Shown piece after piece: positions 62,762 through 64,000 of a stretch of 64,000 nt of DNA. The stretch is from Solenopsis invicta (taxonomy: Eukaryota > Arthropoda > Insecta > Hymenoptera > Formicidae). Location: positions 18,801,329 through 18,865,328 of the forward strand of contig NC_052677.1 of NCBI RefSeq assembly GCF_016802725.1. Direction: 5' to 3'. Both the position numbers and the translations under genes were made by a program. Each line of letters begins with the position of its first letter. Position 1 is the first letter of the stretch. Under the pieces are notes generated by a model. It ran no database searches. It was not told the origin of the DNA and saw only the letters and a list, made by a program, of their open reading frames with translations.

Positions 62762-64000
62762 AAAATTTAAAGTAATATCTCAAAACGCTGGGAATGACAT
62801 GTCTTAGGACTTAATAGGGTTAATAGTCTCGTTATGAAAGAATGATAACTCGAATTACGAGAGCGAAAATTTACTGCTATCTCAACTCTCACGCAAATAA
62901 ATAGTTTCCACTGAAACGAATCGTTTCAAAACCGAACAAAGCGAGAGAGAGAGAGAAAGTGAGAAAGAGCTCGAATTAACTCGCAGCGGCTGCACCTGCT
63001 GTTAACATCTCGCAAGAAATTTCCCAAAATTGAGCGTTTTATCGTGCTACGTAGATAGGATGAAACGTGGCGCGCCTCGGAGAGCGGTTTTCATAAATCG
63101 CGATGCGTACATAAGTCCTTTTAACTAGAAATGTATCCTTCCCGAACTCTCGATTTTGTAATAACACTGTATCTTTGAAAAGAAAAAAAAGATCTGAGAC
63201 AAAGAAAAAGAGAGGGAGAAAGAGAGGAAGGGCGGATCGAGTACAAATACGTTCAGTTGCGATCGTTACTCGCCGCCCAACGAGCTGCAAAAAAGAATCA
63301 CGTGCAAAACGTATCGATATATGGACGCGCGCGGCAACCGTACAAATAAACACGCCACCTCCCGCCCGAGCGCCAAATTTATCGCGCGTGCTTAATTAGC
63401 GGGCAAATAACGCGATTAACGCGGCGCGATAGTTTGTCGCGTTTGCCGCGCGACTCGCGCGAATTGGGACGCCTGTGTACCCTGTGCTGCCGGAAACTGT
63501 TGCTCGCGACAGCCAGAAACGCAGCCGGTGTCCCGCGACCGGAGAAAAACGAAAGGCACAAAGGGCAAACAATAACGCGTCCACCGTGACTAATGCACCG
63601 GTTATTGCGCCGGGCTATTTATTTTCGACACGTGGAATATCGTGGCGTTATCGATATTATAAGAAAATGCGAATTTCAGAATTTATATTGTTAAAGGGAC
63701 TGGAAGATCAAAATGCCTCAATTTCATATTTATTTTTGCTAATTTTCTTTTTTTAACCGGATGAATGTTCCAAAACAAAATTTTAAGTAATATTTGTATA
63801 TTATACGAGGAGTAGGAAAATATTCTTTTTACTATAAAATTACTGATATAAATACATATATAGTAGTATGTTTCTTAAACGTACTCATTTTGCAGCAATA
63901 ATTAGACTACTTTTTGTCCGATCGATACAGATTTTATTGCAAATTGTGCGGAATACTTACAGTTATCGCATGAACGCGGAAAAAATACATAACTAATAAT
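62762..64000. other. Non-coding to the window end
   Basis: CpG-rich at about 62940-63660 and AT-rich after. No supported gene, and no splice-flanked exon that continues the 41008 exon was recognised. Confidence 0.45.

Overview
The window is eukaryotic nuclear DNA. Genes are split by GT-AG introns, CDS are sparse, microsatellites are dense ((GA)n, (TCG)n, (GAGAC)n), and CpG-rich GC blocks alternate with very AT-rich blocks. The two clear genes are animal cell-polarity and spindle-checkpoint genes with insect-like exon sequence. Together with the high CpG content and the mariner and MITE load, this suggests a hymenopteran insect, probably an ant. The species assignment is inference.

Layout. 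Positions 1-962 (minus) carry the 5' part of par-6: PB1 domain, semi-CRIB and most of the PDZ, in four coding exons that run off the left edge. Positions 963-1892 are a head-to-head intergenic promoter with three CCAAT boxes. Positions 1893-4569 (plus) carry a complete six-exon Mad1 gene of 678 codons, with the Mad2-interaction motif, the RLK motif and the C-terminal RWD-like domain all readable. Apart from these, about 92% of the window has no confident coding sequence.

From about 6 kb on, scattered signals suggest the 5' end of one long plus-strand gene, perhaps with alternative promoters. There is a possible first exon ending in a strong donor at 6190/6191. A TATA plus initiator core promoter at 33511-33546 is followed by a probable non-coding exon (33542-33878, donor GTGAGT). 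A short coding exon at 41008-41128 encodes a signal-peptide-like start and ends at a phase-1 donor. If these belong together, 41129-64000 is mostly the first large coding intron. That linkage is inference.

The remaining sequence holds mobile-element debris: a decayed mariner transposase (about 43750-44112, minus), a LINE reverse-transcriptase fragment (about 52570-52755, minus), and at least five terminal-inverted-repeat elements (about 5293-5680, 9851-10350, 41425-41741, 47821-48224, 62269-62761), one with a tRNA-like insert. There are also several near-perfect small hairpins. I found no CRISPR array, rRNA, intact tRNA, prokaryotic operon or clearly novel multi-gene system.
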